Positions 1 to 4,932 of a DNA stretch of 6,556 nucleotides are shown here, piece after piece. Under the pieces are notes generated by a model. It saw only the letters and a program-made list of their open reading frames with translations, ran no database searches and had not been told where the DNA came from. Every line of letters begins with the position of its first letter. The stretch's first letter is position 1. The stretch comes from Nitrospirota bacterium (GTDB lineage: Bacteria > Nitrospirota > Thermodesulfovibrionia > Thermodesulfovibrionales > Dissulfurispiraceae): NCBI GenBank assembly GCA_016212685.1, contig JACREW010000089.1, forward strand, positions 1 through 6,556, given 5' to 3'. The translations under genes were made by a program, and so were the position numbers.

Positions 1-71
1 TAACCTCCAGGACGGTCGATTACTAAACCATCCCAGATTTGTGAATCTATTTTCAAATCAGAAACACTCAT
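1..71 (-). CDS. N-terminus of unidentified protein, cut by the window edge
   Basis: An open frame starts with ATG at 71-69 on the minus strand and runs off the left edge after 23 codons (MSVSDLKIDSQIWDGLVIDR, then PGG). A GAGAGG ribosome binding site at 76-81 lies a few bases upstream, which favours this start over an in-frame ATG at 95-93 that has a poorer site. The start is about 70 bp inside the presumed IS end, where a transposase would begin, but I do not recognise the N-terminus as belonging to any transposase family. It may be the transposase, a passenger protein or a chance frame. Confidence 0.35.
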   Translation of the reverse strand, partial: MSVSDLKIDSQIWDGLVIDRPGG

Positions 72-121
72 AAATCCTCTCAAATAAACACCCATCAATA
101 CTTTTCAGCCACGACCGGTCA

Positions 122-140
122 TCTTAACCGGACACTACTG
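122..140. repeat. 19-bp terminal inverted repeat, left copy
   Basis: Plus-strand TCTTAACCGGACACTACTG is the perfect reverse complement of 6421-6439. A 19-bp perfect match about 6.3 kb away is not expected by chance. The right copy abuts a transposase reading frame, so both are read as IS ends. The bases beyond the 19 differ, consistent with left and right ends of one IS type. This copy also supplies the last codons and the stop of the lipoprotein gene that starts at 960. Confidence 0.85.
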
Positions 141-960
141 GCATTAAATCATCTGCATTTTTTATTTCTGGATACTTTTCTGGATACTTTTCGCTTAGTG
201 CTTTTGAATAATAAGTACCAGTAGAATCTTTCGCAATTCCTGTTTCTAAAAGGGCTTTTGTCCCTCTCTCATAATCACCCTCTTTCGTTTTACTATATAC
301 CTTATCCAATGCTGATCTTTTTTCTTTTAGAACATATACTACACTAAAGCTATACTGCATTGTCTTCAGGTCGATAAGATTTTCTTTTAGTATCTTATAT
401 GCCCTTTCTGCTTCATACTTTTTATCCAGTTTGGCATCAATAAACACAAAGTAATAAATTTTTACTTCCATTTTATCTGCATATTTTTTAATAATCTCTG
501 GATAATCCAAATCCTTGACTCTTCTGTCGTTATACGATATCCAATATTTCTTAAGCAAGAAGTCATTGCCATAAACTTTTTTGAGTTTTTTCTCCATCTC
601 TACGGTTCCCTGTTTTGACCATTTGCTTCCGAGATAGCCGTCCTGAAATACGTCCGGTTTGTTCTTGTTCCATATAACACCGAACTTCAAATCGGGCTCG
701 TCTTTGGGATAAGCATCTGCAATATAATTGCTAAACCCGATAAACTCATTTCCCGATATTTTAGGTTTTCCAACCACAAAGTCTTTCCCATAGGTGTTCT
801 TCAAATAATCAGTCATGTTTTTCTGTATTTCGTCAGTCTTCCCAGCATCAAACATTGAGCATCCTCCCATAAAAGTTAAAATAAACAAAAGCATTGCGAT
901 GCCGATAAGCATTGTAAAGCCTTTTAAAATTATTCCGGTTCTTTTTATCTTCTCTTTCAT
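124..960 (-). CDS. Hypothetical lipoprotein, C-terminus rewritten by an IS end
   Basis: The frame encodes 278 residues from ATG 960, which has GGAGGG just upstream; a TTG nine codons earlier (987) is less likely. A basic N-terminus, a hydrophobic segment (about residues 10-30) and MGGC with Cys34 form a lipobox-like signal, so the protein is predicted to be membrane anchored and exported. The body is lysine- and tyrosine-rich. It contains two related units: YLKNTYGKDF near residue 52 and KLKKVYGNDF near 125, each followed by a stretch of similar length, suggesting an internal duplication. Near the C-terminus EKYP is repeated twice through a 12-bp tandem repeat. The last four residues (VVSG) and the stop are encoded by the IS repeat, and the preceding Pro codon straddles the junction, so the native end is lost or was very close. 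The gene is visibly more AT-rich than the P460 unit. I do not recognise the family. Confidence 0.75.
   Translation of the reverse strand: MKEKIKRTGIILKGFTMLIGIAMLLFILTFMGGCSMFDAGKTDEIQKNMTDYLKNTYGKDFVVGKPKISGNEFIGFSNYIADAYPKDEPDLKFGVIWNKNKPDVFQDGYLGSKWSKQGTVEMEKKLKKVYGNDFLLKKYWISYNDRRVKDLDYPEIIKKYADKMEVKIYYFVFIDAKLDKKYEAERAYKILKENLIDLKTMQYSFSVVYVLKEKRSALDKVYSKTKEGDYERGTKALLETGIAKDSTGTYYSKALSEKYPEKYPEIKNADDLMPVVSG
168..191. repeat. Two perfect 12-bp tandem copies
   Basis: CTGGATACTTTT occurs twice without a gap (168-179 and 180-191) inside the 3' part of the lipoprotein gene and encodes a doubled EKYP. The unit is a multiple of three, so gain or loss of copies keeps the frame. Confidence 0.7.
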
Positions 961-983
961 CTTCCCTCCATTCCGACTCAATG

Positions 984-1583
984 TCAAACATTAGCAAGCA
1001 ATAACCGCCCTGTCAAGAATTCTTCTCCAAAAGCTTTTTTACAAGCATATGTCGCTTGATGCGTCTGCGTGTTGCCGGTTGAGTCGGTGATGTTGGTTAC
1101 TGTATAGGTTGTGTTCAGGGATTTGATGCCGAGTTCATTGAGGGTTTTGAGTTCTCCGGCTTGGCTGATGCCGTCTGAATTTGTGTCTTTCCAAACTTTC
1201 AATTGCGAAAACGCTGCGTCCTGCGAATCAATCTTGTTGTCATTGTTGTCGTCTAAATCAGCAAGGGCTTTCAGTCCATCTGTAGCAAGTGTGCCATCTT
1301 TAAGTATCGTATTATCACCGAATAACTCTCTACCAGTATCAATCGTTCCATTACCATTTATATCCCTTACAAGCAATCCGTCATCAGGCGATACCCAACC
1401 AGTTTGCTCTGCGAATCCATTTGCATCATGATCAAAGTATGCCCCTGCATCTACGCCGATTGTCTCTGTGCCGTCTTTATCGAGGTCGAGGATAAGCGGG
1501 TCTCTGCGCGGTGCGGTCGTTGAGGCGGTGGTGAAAAAGTATTTTATTCGGGACACATCCCCTATTTTCATCTCGTTTCTCAT
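984..1583 (-). CDS. RTX-type calcium-binding (EF-hand-like) protein fragment
   Basis: This 199-residue ORF matches an internal segment of large secreted RTX toxins and adhesins, which carry a block beginning RRDPLxLDLDxDG and then several calcium loops. Visible loops are DLDKDG (33-38), DHDANG (51-56), DINGNGTID (74-82), DLDDNNDNKID (109-119) and DTNSDGISQAGEL (133-145). Also typical are GWVSPDDGLL (62-71) and ELFGDNT (86-92). There is no signal peptide, no GGxGxD nonapeptide array and no type I secretion tail. The match stops near THQATY (residue 179). The last 20 residues look unrelated and run over the promoter of the next gene. The first roughly 15 residues overlap a REP-like palindrome. 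AAGGAGAG precedes ATG 1583, so a short product could be made, but I read this as a relic of a much larger gene. The last base pairs overlap the lipoprotein upstream region. Confidence 0.7.
   Translation of the reverse strand: MRNEMKIGDVSRIKYFFTTASTTAPRRDPLILDLDKDGTETIGVDAGAYFDHDANGFAEQTGWVSPDDGLLVRDINGNGTIDTGRELFGDNTILKDGTLATDGLKALADLDDNNDNKIDSQDAAFSQLKVWKDTNSDGISQAGELKTLNELGIKSLNTTYTVTNITDSTGNTQTHQATYACKKAFGEEFLTGRLLLANV
988..1016 (-). promoter_or_regulatory. Sigma70-type promoter of the lipoprotein gene
   Basis: On the minus strand TTGACA (1016-1011, perfect consensus), a 17-bp spacer and TAATGT (993-988) are followed by a predicted start near 981. That leaves a leader of about 20 nt containing GGAGGG before ATG 960. 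The promoter lies inside the final codons of the upstream RTX-like ORF, supporting the view that the end of that ORF is not native. Confidence 0.65.
1543..1567. repeat. Small REP-like palindrome
   Basis: GGGACACATCCC (minus strand GGGATGTGTCCC) forms a 4-bp GC stem around a 4-nt centre and is flanked by A/T-rich bases (ATTC... CTATTTT). Sequences of this GGGACA type are common as dispersed REP-like elements next to REP-associated tyrosine transposases, and a fragment of such a gene appears to lie nearby. Copy number in the genome cannot be seen here, so the call is tentative. It falls within the first codons of the RTX-like ORF. Confidence 0.35.
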
Positions 1584-1701
1584 AATCTCTCCTTGAGTTT
1601 TATTTTCTGCGCCAATGCAAATGCAATGTCAGAATCGCATTAAGCGCTGATTGTAGTATGTTGGTCTTTTCGATTTCCCCCATCGTGGAGAGTCCCCATC
1701 T

Positions 1702-1815
1702 CTATTTTTCAAACATATGCCCTATCTCCTCATTATTCAGTCCTGTATACATCTGGACAAAATAGATCGACACTTTCCTTCCAATGTTGTCCCTGCGTCC
1801 TCCAGACGGATTATT
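1702..1815 (-). pseudogene. Fragment resembling the C-terminal domain of a REP-associated tyrosine transposase
   Basis: In one minus-strand frame the bases read RRDNIGRKVSIYF, then VQMYTGLNNEEIGHMFEK, and then TAG at 1704-1702. The pattern R-x-x-[AS]-I-Y-[FL]...TGL...[EK]-IG matches the DnaA-like helix-turn-helix domain that many REP-associated (Y1/RAYT) transposases carry at their C-terminus. The catalytic HUH part is absent, and the frame has no start of its own. The stop falls in the middle of the helix-turn-helix, so the piece cannot be functional. The 5' end of the similarity is approximate. The remaining bases between 1584 and 1701 contain no other gene I can support. Confidence 0.45.
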
Positions 1816-2095
1816 TTCCGGTTATTTCCTTGACCTCTTTTTTGCCTTCTTCGAGTTCTCTTTCCTGCTCTTTGTCCTCCCTTAAAAGGAGCGTCTGGAA
1901 TTCACCCACATGGGTCTTTTCTTCTTTTGCTATGTCCAGAAGGATTGTTCGGATGTTTTTGTTTGTGGCGAGCGCAGCCATCTGCTCATAGAGATTGACG
2001 GCGTCCAGTTCCGCTATGATAGCGGCCCTCAAAATCTCTTTGTCGATATCCTCTTTTTTCAGTTTCCCGAGATCGATCGGTATTCTTGACAGCAT
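1811..2095 (-). CDS. Stand-alone encapsulin-type ferritin-like protein (demi-ferritin)
   Basis: The product is a 94-residue, two-helix ferritin-like protein. It resembles the ferritin-like domain fused to the N-terminus of the Pyrococcus encapsulin (shared AIIAELDAxNLYEQMA and KILLDxAxEEKxHVGEF signatures) and the stand-alone encapsulated ferritins. Glu29, Glu59 and His62 (EKTH) keep the spacing of the EncFtn iron ligands (E32, E62, H65 in the Rhodospirillum protein). Such half-ferritins assemble face to face so that two subunits make one di-iron site, which oxidises Fe(II). No signal peptide is seen, so it is cytoplasmic, unlike its operon partners. The C-terminus (EVKEITGK) shows no obvious encapsulin cargo-loading peptide, and no encapsulin lies in the window. 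AAAAAGGAGG precedes ATG 2095. It is last in the P460 unit, 17 bp after the DUF305 gene. Family call is firm; iron storage versus sensing is open. Confidence 0.85.
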   Translation of the reverse strand: MLSRIPIDLGKLKKEDIDKEILRAAIIAELDAVNLYEQMAALATNKNIRTILLDIAKEEKTHVGEFQTLLLREDKEQERELEEGKKEVKEITGK

Positions 2096-2112
2096 ATTGC
2101 CTCCTTTTTATT

Positions 2113-2538
2113 TTATTTGCCTTTTCCTCTTGTGCCTCCGAGCGCCGGAAAACCTTCGGGGTCAGGGTCAGGCCTTTTGCGAAGAATAGTCAATCTCTGT
2201 TTCATGGCTTTGATTTCAACCTGCTGGGCGGCGATGATCTCTTCTGCAAATTTGCGTACTATCGGGTCTTTCCCGTGAATAAGGACGAGGCGGGCCATCT
2301 CAATCGCGCCTTCATGATGCGGGATCATCATTGCCAGAAAATCCACATCAGGGTCTCCGGAATAGCCGGGGGCATGCATATCGTCCATCATCTTTTTCAT
2401 TCCGGCATCCATTTCTTTCATGAACATTGTAAATTCGGAACCGTATTGCGCCGGCGCTTGCTTATGATGCGAATGATCCTGCGCCCACGCGGAACTATAC
2501 GCCATAATCACTGCCGCAAATAAAACAGCATATCTCAT
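2113..2538 (-). CDS. DUF305 family periplasmic metal-binding protein (CopM-like)
   Basis: The 141-residue precursor has a Sec signal peptide (residues 1-19, cut after AWA). A His cluster DHSHH (21-25) comes next, then a Met-rich stretch around MFMKEMDAGMKKMMDDMH (38-55), then the family hallmark MMIPHHEGAIEMA (70-82) and a helical end with EEIIAAQQVEIKAMKQ. DUF305 proteins are four-helix periplasmic proteins; the cyanobacterial CopM binds copper through Met and His residues. The density of Met and His here supports Cu(I)/Ag(I) binding or shuttling, which is inference. The C-terminal tail (PDPDPEGF, then GTRGKGK) is low complexity. AAAAGGAGG lies upstream of ATG 2538, and the gene follows the propeller gene by only 11 bp, so co-transcription is likely. 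Confidence 0.85.
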   Translation of the reverse strand: MRYAVLFAAVIMAYSSAWAQDHSHHKQAPAQYGSEFTMFMKEMDAGMKKMMDDMHAPGYSGDPDVDFLAMMIPHHEGAIEMARLVLIHGKDPIVRKFAEEIIAAQQVEIKAMKQRLTILRKRPDPDPEGFPALGGTRGKGK

Positions 2539-2549
2539 ATTGCCTCCTT

Positions 2550-3935
2550 TTATCCTGTTTGCCCGCGATAACCGGGACGTACATACACGAGGTTGATGCT
2601 CTTTTTGTTCCGCAATTCGCCTGACGGCAGTTTGAGACTGCCGAGCGGTATCTGCGCTATAAATTTAGGTTTGAACGGATCGGATACGTCAAAGGCGCTC
2701 GCCACCGTCTGTCCGGCATTGGGAGTTCCGGGCAGTTCGTCCTGCTCATGCGCTATGTAGAGCAATTTGTTAGTCGGGTTTGTCCATATGCCGTGCGCCT
2801 CCCGGCCGTGCGAAAAGAATGTGCCCACAACTTTTCGCTGTCCGGCAGTGGCGCTTCTGTCGATTATCGCGATTTGACTCGAAGCCGTACCGCCGGGGCC
2901 GTTGTCATCCACGCGGGCAAGGCTTACATATACGACTCTGCCGTTTGAATTTTCTACAAACTCAAGGTGATTTGGTCTCGCCATCTTTCCGGGAGATACA
3001 ATATCCACCATGTTGAAAGGCTCTTTTGTGGAACGGGCGGATACTGCATCGGCCAGCTTGTGCGAAAACCAGACCTCTTTGCCTTCCGGAGATGTTTTAA
3101 GAAAGGGGGTGAAGCCCGGTTTGTCCTGTTCGCCTATGTCTATAGTAGTAAGATGCTTGGGATGCGAATAGCCGCTCATATCCGGGTTGACCCTGAATAT
3201 GTCGACTTTGGAGACCTTCTGGCTTGCTACAAAGGCCAGAGCCCCATCGGCGTTAAACCAGACCTGAGAAGGGCCGTTTACGGTGTTGACGAATTGAATT
3301 ACTGCCTTTGCATCGGTTCCTTCGGATTGTTTTATCGACCTCTCCACGTCGAGGATTGCAAGCCTGTCTTCTCCGCGCACTGCAATCCATAATTCCCTGC
3401 CGTTGCGTGTAAAGGTGGGTTCGTGCGGTTCGCGGCCCACAAGGATACCGCTGGTCAGCCGTTCAGGGTTTGTAGTTTGCGAGGCAGATGGATTGGGCGT
3501 ATTGCCGATTACCTTTTTATTTACAGCATCGATCAAATACACGTTGCTCGATCCGCGTCCGATGGTCGCGAGGATTTTACCGTCAGGGCTCGGAACAACG
3601 CCGTGCGCGTCTATGCATCCGTGATAAAGCGGTTTATGGATCATTGCCGCGTGCGTGGGTACGGCTCCGGCAGTCACGAAACGGAAGGGAGGTCTCGGGT
3701 CTTCGTCAAAACTCGTCAGGTTAATGGTTGTTCCAACAGTGTTGGCTTTCGGATCTATTACGCTTATTGTGTTGGAATCCTCATTTGCTATAAATACGCG
3801 ATCCATCGGATCGATATCCGGAATGTATGGAATATCCGATTTGGCGCCGGCAGATATGGCCGGAAATTGAGAGGCTACGGCTGCCGCGCCTAAAAGCTTA
3901 AGAAAATCCCTTCTCGATTTATAGAATATCTCCAT
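2550..3935 (-). CDS. Tat-exported seven-bladed YVTN-type beta-propeller protein
   Basis: The 461-residue protein begins with a textbook twin-arginine signal (SRRDFLK at 7-13, a hydrophobic run, and an AxA-type site near residues 29-31), so it is probably exported folded, often with a cofactor. The rest is a beta-propeller of YVTN type. The clearest blade signature is NEDSNTISVIDPKANTV (51-67), with further blades near 121-144, 180-196, 233-249, 286-299, 333-359 and 390-417. His occurs at matching positions before several blades: DAHG (H111), EPHE (H171), PNHLE (H323) and EAHG (H381). H95, H100, H105 and Cys107 add a dense cluster. No CxxCH heme motif is present. Propellers with axial His bind heme d1 or copper in other enzymes, but no specific enzyme family is recognised. 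GGGAGG sits 6 bp before ATG 3935. The gene starts 27 bp after the P460 gene in the same operon. Confidence 0.85.
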   Translation of the reverse strand: MEIFYKSRRDFLKLLGAAAVASQFPAISAGAKSDIPYIPDIDPMDRVFIANEDSNTISVIDPKANTVGTTINLTSFDEDPRPPFRFVTAGAVPTHAAMIHKPLYHGCIDAHGVVPSPDGKILATIGRGSSNVYLIDAVNKKVIGNTPNPSASQTTNPERLTSGILVGREPHEPTFTRNGRELWIAVRGEDRLAILDVERSIKQSEGTDAKAVIQFVNTVNGPSQVWFNADGALAFVASQKVSKVDIFRVNPDMSGYSHPKHLTTIDIGEQDKPGFTPFLKTSPEGKEVWFSHKLADAVSARSTKEPFNMVDIVSPGKMARPNHLEFVENSNGRVVYVSLARVDDNGPGGTASSQIAIIDRSATAGQRKVVGTFFSHGREAHGIWTNPTNKLLYIAHEQDELPGTPNAGQTVASAFDVSDPFKPKFIAQIPLGSLKLPSGELRNKKSINLVYVRPGYRGQTG

Positions 3936-3962
3936 AACAGACCTCCCTGCAGAACGGCAAAA

Positions 3963-4475
3963 TTATTTTACTTTTCCCGTGAAAATGTAATCGTTATCCT
4001 TCATCTTAGCATGGCAATCGATGCATCCCTTGACCTTTCCCGCCGCTTCAATTTTCCCGTCGGGGGCATATTTTACCCAGAACCAGTCTCCTCCGGCCGG
4101 GTTGTAGCCTTTTATCTTGTACATCACGGAAAGGGCAACGAATTTCTTGTCGGCAGTGTAGTTTTCCTTGGCAATAATCGAGCCGTCGGCCATGCCTTTT
4201 TTCTTTTTGATGGAAAAGTATGCGGCTTTGTTCATAAAGGTAGTAAGCAGCGCCCCGTGAGGCTCGCCGCCTTTATAGAGCCTGCCTTTGTCGGGCCATA
4301 ATTCCCAAGCCCTGTAAGGATCGTATTTGATTATGTATTCGTTGAGCTTTTCAGCATTATGACCGGGCTCCGGGATTTGGGATTCGGACGGGATAATCTC
4401 GTGAATCGCGCTTACCGTAAAGCCGAATCCGAGGATAAAAAACAGCTCCGATACAACGATCAAAATCTTTTTCAT
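3963..4475 (-). CDS. Cytochrome P460 family periplasmic c-type heme protein
   Basis: The start is ATG 4475 (170 residues), since GGAGG lies 7 bp upstream and the N-terminus MKKILIVVSELFFILG is a Sec signal ending near VSA (23); an upstream in-frame ATG at 4529 only adds leader sequence. The mature part shows the P460 pattern: YRAWELWPDKGRLYKGGEPH (54-73), IAKENYTADKK (101-111), VMYKIKGYNP (117-126), DWFWVKYAPDG (130-140) and the single covalent heme site CIDCH (151-155), with His155 as expected proximal ligand. Characterised relatives oxidise hydroxylamine (P460, with a Lys cross-linked to the heme) or bind NO (cytochrome c'-beta). Whether this protein has the cross-link cannot be told from sequence by eye. 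It heads the four-gene unit, so heme redox chemistry is probably central to the pathway. Confidence 0.88.
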   Translation of the reverse strand: MKKILIVVSELFFILGFGFTVSAIHEIIPSESQIPEPGHNAEKLNEYIIKYDPYRAWELWPDKGRLYKGGEPHGALLTTFMNKAAYFSIKKKKGMADGSIIAKENYTADKKFVALSVMYKIKGYNPAGGDWFWVKYAPDGKIEAAGKVKGCIDCHAKMKDNDYIFTGKVK

Positions 4476-4566
4476 GGCACAACCTCCTGATATTTTTGAA
4501 CGGCTTATATAGACAGCATAACCCTGCATAGTATAGATGGGAAGGGTCAGCGTATGCCTTAAACAA

Positions 4567-4594
4567 ATTTTATCACCTTACGAGTAAATGTCAA
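4567..4594 (-). promoter_or_regulatory. Strong sigma70-type promoter of the P460 operon
   Basis: Minus strand TTGACA (4594-4589), a 16-bp spacer and TAAAAT (4572-4567), with TG one base before the -10 box (extended -10). The predicted start is near 4560, giving a leader of roughly 85 nt before the P460 start. A second perfect TTGACA lies upstream at 4659-4654, but only a poor -10 (TACCCT) follows it. Confidence 0.7.
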
Positions 4595-4657
4595 ATTAAT
4601 CTTATGCCAATTTCATGCGTCTTTATAACAAAGGGTATCATATTTCTTCATAATGTC

Positions 4658-4682
4658 AACCGCCGGGATGCCGAAAGCGGTT
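4658..4682. promoter_or_regulatory. GC-rich imperfect dyad between divergent units (operator candidate)
   Basis: AACCGC CGG GATG CCG AAA GCGG TT reads as a dyad: AACCGC pairs with GCGGTT and, inside, CGG pairs with CCG, with AAA unpaired on one side. It sits about 10 bp upstream of the plus-strand -10 box at 4692 and next to the TTGACA at 4654-4659, in an otherwise AT-rich intergenic region. No run of T follows on either strand, so a terminator is unlikely. A repressor or activator site is inferred. Confidence 0.4.
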
Positions 4683-4688
4683 TCTAAT

Positions 4689-4697
4689 TGTTATACT
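4689..4697 (+). promoter_or_regulatory. Extended -10 promoter of the four-cysteine protein gene
   Basis: TGTTATACT is an extended -10 (TG-n-TATACT). No good -35 is visible at the usual distance, which extended -10 promoters tolerate and which fits activator control from the adjacent dyad. The predicted start is near 4704, leaving only about 7 nt of leader. Confidence 0.45.
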
Positions 4698-4710
4698 AAA
4701 ACAGGGATTC

Positions 4711-4914
4711 ATGAAAGATTATTTCATACAGAAACGCTATTCGGATACGACCCGGAAGCTCCATATGCCCTGCCCATATCCTGAAAGAACGGGCATTGCC
4801 ATACATGTGGTGATAAAGGACGGTTACTGCTACCGCTCCGAGTGCATGGTTATTCAATGCAAATATAACCGCATTCAGTCGGATACCCAAGCCCTCATGT
4901 CGCTTGTGTGGTAA
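4711..4914 (+). CDS. Small four-cysteine protein of unknown function
   Basis: This 67-residue ORF begins at ATG 4711 with a short AGGG four bases upstream. It carries four cysteines, C21, C40, C45 and C50 (MPCPYPE, then GYCYRSECMVIQCKY), with evenly spaced CxxxxC steps that could bind zinc or an iron-sulfur centre or form disulfides. There is no signal peptide or membrane segment. I do not recognise the family. Its stop is 18 bp before the start of the thioredoxin-reductase-like gene on the same strand, so a shared transcript and a redox partnership are plausible. Its upstream region has a promoter-like box and a dyad, and codon choice looks like that of the neighbours. The longest minus-strand frame here (4696-4944) is taken as its shadow. 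Being short, it could still be non-coding. Confidence 0.55.
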   Translation: MKDYFIQKRYSDTTRKLHMPCPYPERTGIAIHVVIKDGYCYRSECMVIQCKYNRIQSDTQALMSLVW

Positions 4915-4917
4915 GTT

Positions 4918-4926
4918 TGGTATAAT
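4918..4926 (+). promoter_or_regulatory. Extended -10 promoter just before the flavoprotein gene
   Basis: TGGTATAAT (consensus extended -10, TATAAT at 4921-4926) ends 6 bp before ATG 4933. The usual start, 7 nt past the box, would be the A of the ATG itself. No Shine-Dalgarno sequence lies between, so a leaderless mRNA is suggested, alongside any read-through from the upstream small gene. Confidence 0.5.
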
Positions 4927-4932
4927 TTTTAT

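Larger units (their letters stand above)
1..140 (-). mobile_element. End of an IS-like element leaving the window on the left (partial)
   Basis: The 19 bp at 122-140 are the exact reverse complement of the terminus of the transposase-bearing element at the right edge, so 140 is taken as the outer base of an element extending leftward. Just inside this end lies a short untranslated stretch and then a minus-strand ORF start at 71. The layout fits the 5' end of an IS in the same orientation as the right-hand copy. The sequence between 1 and 121 shows no similarity to the visible 3' end of the right-hand transposase, as expected if this is the opposite end. Identity of the element is inferred from the repeat only. 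Confidence 0.5.

Noticed and set aside
982..987. A second TTGACA on the minus strand before the lipoprotein gene
   Set aside because: A -10 at the proper distance would fall around the start codon; the TTGACA at 1011-1016 has a proper -10 and spacing.
1111..1431. Plus-strand ORF of 106 codons opposite the RTX fragment
   Set aside because: Ser-rich composition mirrors the Asp/Asn codons of the calcium loops on the other strand.
1790..1812. Possible terminator after the ferritin-like gene (CGTC-TGGAG-GACG)
   Set aside because: The stem is 4 bp and no T run follows on the minus strand.
2086..2523. Plus-strand ORF of 145 codons opposite the DUF305 gene
   Set aside because: The minus-strand frame has a signal peptide and the DUF305 hallmark; the His/Phe-rich plus frame has no recognisable domain.
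3423..3893. Long plus-strand ORF of 156 codons inside the propeller gene
   Set aside because: It is antisense to a gene with clear blade repeats and a Tat signal, is Arg/Gly-rich in the manner of shadow frames, and has no good ribosome binding site.
4476..4529. Upstream extension of the P460 gene to ATG 4529
   Set aside because: The extension lacks a ribosome binding site, would bury the signal peptide, and GGAGG sits exactly before ATG 4475.
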